A stretch of DNA of 8,229 nt from Actinomycetes bacterium (GTDB lineage: Bacteria > Actinomycetota > CALGFH01), in NCBI GenBank assembly GCA_030146615.1, contig JASLBL010000279.1:1-8229 (forward strand). Direction: 5' to 3'. Position 1 is the stretch's first letter. Each line of letters starts with the position of its first letter. Of this stretch, positions 5,601 to 8,229 are shown piece by piece. The notes under the pieces were generated by a model. That model did no database searches, was not told where the DNA came from, and saw only the letters and a program-made list of their open reading frames with translations. The position numbers and the translations under genes were made by a program.

Positions 5601-5654
5601 GTCGCCGGCACGAGGCGCCGGCACGAGGCCGCCGGCACGAGGCCGCCGGGACGG
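5601..5654. repeat. Short tandem repeat, about four 13-14 bp units
   Basis: The units GTCGCCGGCACGAG, GCGCCGGCACGAG, GCCGCCGGCACGAG and GCCGCCGGGACGG follow head to tail. It lies 38 bp before the next start codon. It looks like slippage-type expansion in noncoding DNA; copy number may vary between strains. Confidence 0.8.
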
Positions 5655-5691
5655 GTCGCTCCGGCCTGGCCGGGAGAGGGAGGAACAGTCG

Positions 5692-6585
5692 ATGGGTGCG
5701 GTTGACGGTGGGCTGGTCGTGACCGGGGTGACCGGCGGGCTGGGGGGACGGGTGGCTCGGCGGCTGGCCCAGCGGGGAGTGCGCCAGCGGCTGGTCATCC
5801 GGGACCCGGCCCGGGCGCTGGAGCTGGCCGGGGCGGAGATGGTGACCGGGAGCTATGACGACCGCGACGGGCTGCGGCGGGCGTTCGAGGGGGCGGGGGC
5901 GCTGTTCATGGTGTCGGCCTCAGAGGACCCGGACCGGCGGCGGCTGCACGCCAACGTGATCGACGCGGCCGCCGATGCCGGGGTGGAGCGGATCGTGTAC
6001 ACCTCGTTCTACGGAGCCGGGCCGGAGTGCACCTTCACCTTCGGGCGCGACCACTGGCACGCCGAGGAGCACATCAAGGGCAGCGGGCTGCGCCACACGT
6101 TCCTCCGCGACAACCTCTACATCGACTTCCTGCCTCTGCTGGCCGGGCCCGACGGGGTCATCCGGGGGCCGGCCGGAGACGGGCGGGTGGCCGCGGTGAC
6201 CCGTGACGACATCGCCGATGTGGCCGTGGCCGTGCTGCTCGACGACAGCGGCCGGCACGACGGGCGGACCTACGACATGACCGGGCCGGAGGCCCTGACC
6301 CTGGACGACGTGGCCGAGGAGCTGTCGCGGGTCACCGGGCGGACGATCACCTACGAGCGCGAGACCCTGGAGGAGGCGTACGCCTCGCGGGCCTCCTACG
6401 GCGCGCCCGACTGGGAGGTCGCCGGCTGGGTGACCACCTATGTCGCCATCGCCAACGGCGACCTGGAGCGGGTGAGCGACGACGTGGCCACCCTCAGCGG
6501 CCACCCACCCACGCGCCTAGCCGAGTTCCTACGCACCAACCCCGACAGCTACCAGCGCCTGGCCGCTGCCGGCCCGGGAGGCTGA
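5692..6585 (+). CDS. NmrA/QorB-like NAD(P)-binding protein
   Basis: A 297-residue atypical short-chain dehydrogenase of the NmrA-like group, related to NAD(P)H:quinone oxidoreductase QorB. The N-terminal Rossmann motif is TGVTGGLG (residues 11-18), followed by RDPARALELAGAEMVTGSYDD, where RDPAR is the usual place for cofactor phosphate contacts. Further family blocks are VERIVYTSFYGAG (98-110), the substrate loop GLRHTFLRDNLYIDFLPLL (132-150), VTRDDIADVAVAVLLDD (169-185), TYDMTGPEALTLDDVAEELS and the C-terminal VSDDVATLSGHPPTRLAEFL. The ATG at 5692 is chosen for the GGGAGG 8 nt upstream; the open frame before it is repeat-rich and not family-like. It is monocistronic, divergent from the phoD remnant and convergent with smpB. 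Members are either quinone/aldehyde reductases or redox-sensing regulators; the substrate cannot be read from the sequence. Confidence 0.88.
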   Translation: MGAVDGGLVVTGVTGGLGGRVARRLAQRGVRQRLVIRDPARALELAGAEMVTGSYDDRDGLRRAFEGAGALFMVSASEDPDRRRLHANVIDAAADAGVERIVYTSFYGAGPECTFTFGRDHWHAEEHIKGSGLRHTFLRDNLYIDFLPLLAGPDGVIRGPAGDGRVAAVTRDDIADVAVAVLLDDSGRHDGRTYDMTGPEALTLDDVAEELSRVTGRTITYERETLEEAYASRASYGAPDWEVAGWVTTYVAIANGDLERVSDDVATLSGHPPTRLAEFLRTNPDSYQRLAAAGPGG

Positions 6586-6605
6586 GGTCCGGCCCGGGCA
6601 CCGGA

Positions 6606-6651
6606 GGACCCGGCAGGCCCGGGCACCCGGGGGCCCAGAGGTGCCGGGTCC
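6606..6651. terminator. Stem-loop between convergent genes, possible bidirectional terminator
   Basis: Perfect 10-bp arms GGACCCGGCA (6606-6615) and TGCCGGGTCC (6642-6651) enclose a GC-rich loop that contains further CCCGGG pairs. It sits between the stop of the NmrA-like gene (6585) and the stop of smpB (6684), which point at each other. There is no T-run. Confidence 0.45.
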
Positions 6652-6683
6652 GGCCGCGGGTTCGGCGCGGGTCCGGCCGCTGG

Positions 6684-7151
6684 CTAGGCGCGGGTGCGGG
6701 CCTTGCGGGCGCGTGCCATCTCGCGTTCGGCGTCGCGCTTGGCCAGGGACTGGCGCTTGTCGTAGGCGCGCTTGCCCCGGGCCAGGCCGAGCTCGACCTT
6801 GACGAGCTGGCCCTTGAAGTAGATGCGCAGCGGGACCAGGGTCAGTCCGCGCTCCTTGATGCGGGCGGCCAGCTGGTCGATCTGCTTGCGGTGGAGCAGC
6901 AGCTTGCGGGGGCGGGTCGGCTCGTGGCCGTCGTAGCCGGTGTGGGAGTAGGCGGGGATCTGCATGTGCAGGACGACGTCGTCGCCCTCGAGCACGGCGT
7001 AGGCGTCCTGGAGCGACCCCTTGCCCTCGCGGAGGGTCTTGACCTCGCTGCCACGCAGGACCACGCCGGCCTCGATGGTCTCGAGGATCTCGTAGTCGTG
7101 GCGGGCACGGCGGTTGGTGGCGACCGTGCCCGGGGGCTCGCGCCTGGGCAT
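6684..7151 (-). CDS. smpB: SsrA-binding protein SmpB
   Basis: A 155-residue protein that binds the tRNA-like part of tmRNA and brings it to stalled ribosomes. It shows the OB-fold motifs ARHDYEILETIEAGVVLRGSEVKTLREGK shared by the family (about 16-44; GSEVK at 34-38), SLQDAYAVLEGDDVVLHMQIPAYS, the block RPRKLLLHRKQI (80-91), LVPLRIYFKGQLVKVELGLARGKRAYDKR (105-133) and a basic C-terminal tail that enters the mRNA channel. Its length is normal. The ATG at 7151 follows the ftsX stop by 16 nt with only a weak ribosome site, so it is probably read from the ftsEX transcript. In many actinobacteria smpB follows ftsX and precedes ssrA; here ssrA lies 2.7 kb further on, separated by an opposite-strand gene. 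Confidence 0.97.
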   Translation of the reverse strand: MPRREPPGTVATNRRARHDYEILETIEAGVVLRGSEVKTLREGKGSLQDAYAVLEGDDVVLHMQIPAYSHTGYDGHEPTRPRKLLLHRKQIDQLAARIKERGLTLVPLRIYFKGQLVKVELGLARGKRAYDKRQSLAKRDAEREMARARKARTRA

Positions 7152-7167
7152 GAGGAGAACCGCCGAC

Positions 7168-8085
7168 CTAGATCCGGACGTACTTGCGGAGCGCGAGCAG
7201 GCTGGCCAGGGCCGAGGCGACCACCCCGAGGGCCAGGAGCACGACGCAGGAGGCGTAGAACTCGCGCATCCCGACCGCCGGCAGGATCTGGAAGATCGAC
7301 ACCTGGTCGCGGACCCGGTCCAGGTAGAACATGCCCGCCCGGAGCAGCCCGAAGGCGATCAGCGTCCCCAGCAGCCCGGCAACCACGCCCTCGGCCAGGA
7401 ACGGCAGCCGGATGTAGGTGTTGGAGGCCCCGACCAGCTTCATGATCTGGGTCTCCTTGCGTCGCGCGAACGCGGCCACCCGCACGGTCACCGCGATCAG
7501 GACCACGGCGGCGATGCCGAGCACCGCGGCCAGCACGAAGAAGGAGTTCTTGAGCATGTTGAGGACCGCGAACAGCCGCTCGACCAGCTTCTTCTGGTCG
7601 ATCACGGAGTCGATCCCCGGGTTGCAGATCTCCTTGCCCCGGTCGTTGAAGGTGCCCGAGCAGAACTCGTCGTGGACCTGGGCGAACTGGGTCGGGTCCT
7701 TGAGCTTGACCCGGTAGCTCTCGGGCAGCACGTCCGGGCTGACGTTGCGGACCATGTCCGGCGAGTCCTTGAACTGGTCCCGGAAGCGCGTGTAGGCGTC
7801 CTCCTTGGACTCGTAGTAGACCCGCTCCACGGCCGGCAGGGCCTCCAGCTGGGCGCGGATGGTGTCGCGCTGCTCGGCCGGGACCTTGGGGGCGAGGAAG
7901 ACCGAGACCTCAATCTTGTCCGACCAGTAGCCGCCGAACAGCGACACCTGCTTGCCGGCCAGCAGCGCGATCCCGAACAGGGTCAGGCTGATGGCGACGA
8001 TGATGACCATGGAGATGGCCAGCAGGAGGTTGCGGCGGAACCCCCGGTAGGCCTCGACGGCGATGTACGAGAGCCTAAACGCCAA
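7168..8085 (-). CDS. ftsX: Cell-division ABC transporter permease-like protein FtsX
   Basis: A 305-residue membrane partner of the ATPase FtsE. The complex acts at the division site to activate peptidoglycan hydrolases. It has a short cytoplasmic N-terminus (YIAVEAYRGFRRN), TM1 at about 20-44, a large extracellular domain (about 45-175; SDKIEVSVFLAP, VERVYYESKEDAYTRFRDQF), then TM2 (about 181-201), the cytoplasmic segment RRKETQIMKLVGASNTYIRLPFL and two further TM segments (about 229-249 and 277-298). The start is the TTG at 8085, which gives the canonical MAFRLSYI beginning, has AGGAG 9 nt upstream and overlaps the end of ftsE by 11 nt, as expected for a coupled pair. The extracellular domain holds two cysteines, C142 and C154, in a CSGTFNDRGKEIC loop that could form a disulfide. 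Confidence 0.96.
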   Translation of the reverse strand: MAFRLSYIAVEAYRGFRRNLLLAISMVIIVAISLTLFGIALLAGKQVSLFGGYWSDKIEVSVFLAPKVPAEQRDTIRAQLEALPAVERVYYESKEDAYTRFRDQFKDSPDMVRNVSPDVLPESYRVKLKDPTQFAQVHDEFCSGTFNDRGKEICNPGIDSVIDQKKLVERLFAVLNMLKNSFFVLAAVLGIAAVVLIAVTVRVAAFARRKETQIMKLVGASNTYIRLPFLAEGVVAGLLGTLIAFGLLRAGMFYLDRVRDQVSIFQILPAVGMREFYASCVVLLALGVVASALASLLALRKYVRI

Positions 8086-8229
8086 GGTCGTACACTCCTC
8101 GCTCCTGGTCGCGGACGACCTTGCCGTGCTCCAGCTCCACCACCCGCTTGCGCATCTGGTCGACGATGCGCTCGTCGTGGGTGGCCATGACCACGGTGGT
8201 GCCGGTGCGGTTGATCCGCTCCAGCAGCC
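8075..8229 (-). CDS. ftsE: Cell-division ATP-binding protein FtsE (C-terminal part)
   Basis: The last 50 residues of the ABC ATPase that pairs with FtsX; the rest lies beyond the right edge. Visible are LLERINRTGTTVVMATHDERIVD, with the switch histidine of the H-loop in ATHD, then RKRVVELEHGKVVRDQ and the short actinobacterial-style tail ERGVYDLGV. The stop TAG (8077-8075) lies inside the beginning of ftsX, so the two are co-translated. The Walker and signature motifs are outside the window. Confidence 0.95.
   Translation of the reverse strand, partial: LLERINRTGTTVVMATHDERIVDQMRKRVVELEHGKVVRDQERGVYDLGV

Larger units (their letters stand above)
5375..5691. other. Intergenic region between the phoD remnant and the NmrA-like gene
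   Basis: No supported gene in these 317 bases. It contains an inverted repeat AACCACC-CAAGCT-GGTGGTT at 5467-5486, which could be an operator for either divergent neighbour, a very G/C-rich stretch, short tandem repeats at 5601-5654 and the ribosome site of the next gene. I see no promoter with good spacing. Confidence 0.6.

Noticed and set aside
5601..5654. CRISPR array
   Set aside because: The units are 13-14 bp with no spacers between them.
3905..5722. A 605-codon open frame on the plus strand
   Set aside because: It runs through the tmRNA gene and antisense to the phoD remnant, is rich in G, A, R and P, and shows no family motif. It is a shadow of GC-biased codons.
7114..8190. A 358-codon plus-strand frame
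   Set aside because: It is antisense to ftsX, the start of smpB and the end of ftsE, all of which are certain.

Overview
The window is high-GC DNA from an actinomycete-like bacterium (Actinomycetota). This rests on the ftsE-ftsX-smpB order at the right end, the one-piece tmRNA with an encoded CCA, GTG/TTG starts and tightly overlapping genes. I cannot name the genus.

Left part (1 to about 3660): one end of an integrative, phage- or plasmid-like element inserted at the 3' end of the tmRNA gene ssrA. A leftward operon encodes a small MerR/excisionase-type helix-turn-helix protein, a probable small zinc-ribbon protein, a conserved protein of unknown function, and the N-terminal 288 residues of a family A DNA polymerase with a DEDDy-type proofreading domain. 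The polymerase runs off the left edge, so its reading frame is easy to miss. Rightward genes are an HTH regulator and, overlapping it by 4 nt, a tyrosine recombinase. The two transcription units diverge from a compact control region (about 1870-1950) with two good promoters and a repeated 11-bp operator-like sequence; the rightward promoter appears to give a leaderless mRNA. The recombinase gene has a +1 frame break near 2756-2766 although all its catalytic residues survive downstream, so the element may be locked in place unless the break is a sequencing error.

Junction: the recombinase stop codon lies 10 nt from the CCA end of ssrA (leftward, 3625-3977; tag AKTISAKPNYALAA). A 25-bp hairpin over the recombinase stop codon can terminate ssrA.

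Right part (about 3978-8229): chromosomal backbone. A leftward phoD-type alkaline phosphatase gene is decayed, with at least three frame breaks and an internal deletion. Then come a rightward NmrA/QorB-like NAD(P)-binding protein, and leftward smpB, ftsX and the 3' end of ftsE. ftsE and ftsX encode the divisome ABC-type complex; SmpB is the partner of the tmRNA, so the trans-translation pair sits in one locus, separated by the phosphatase remnant and the oxidoreductase gene.
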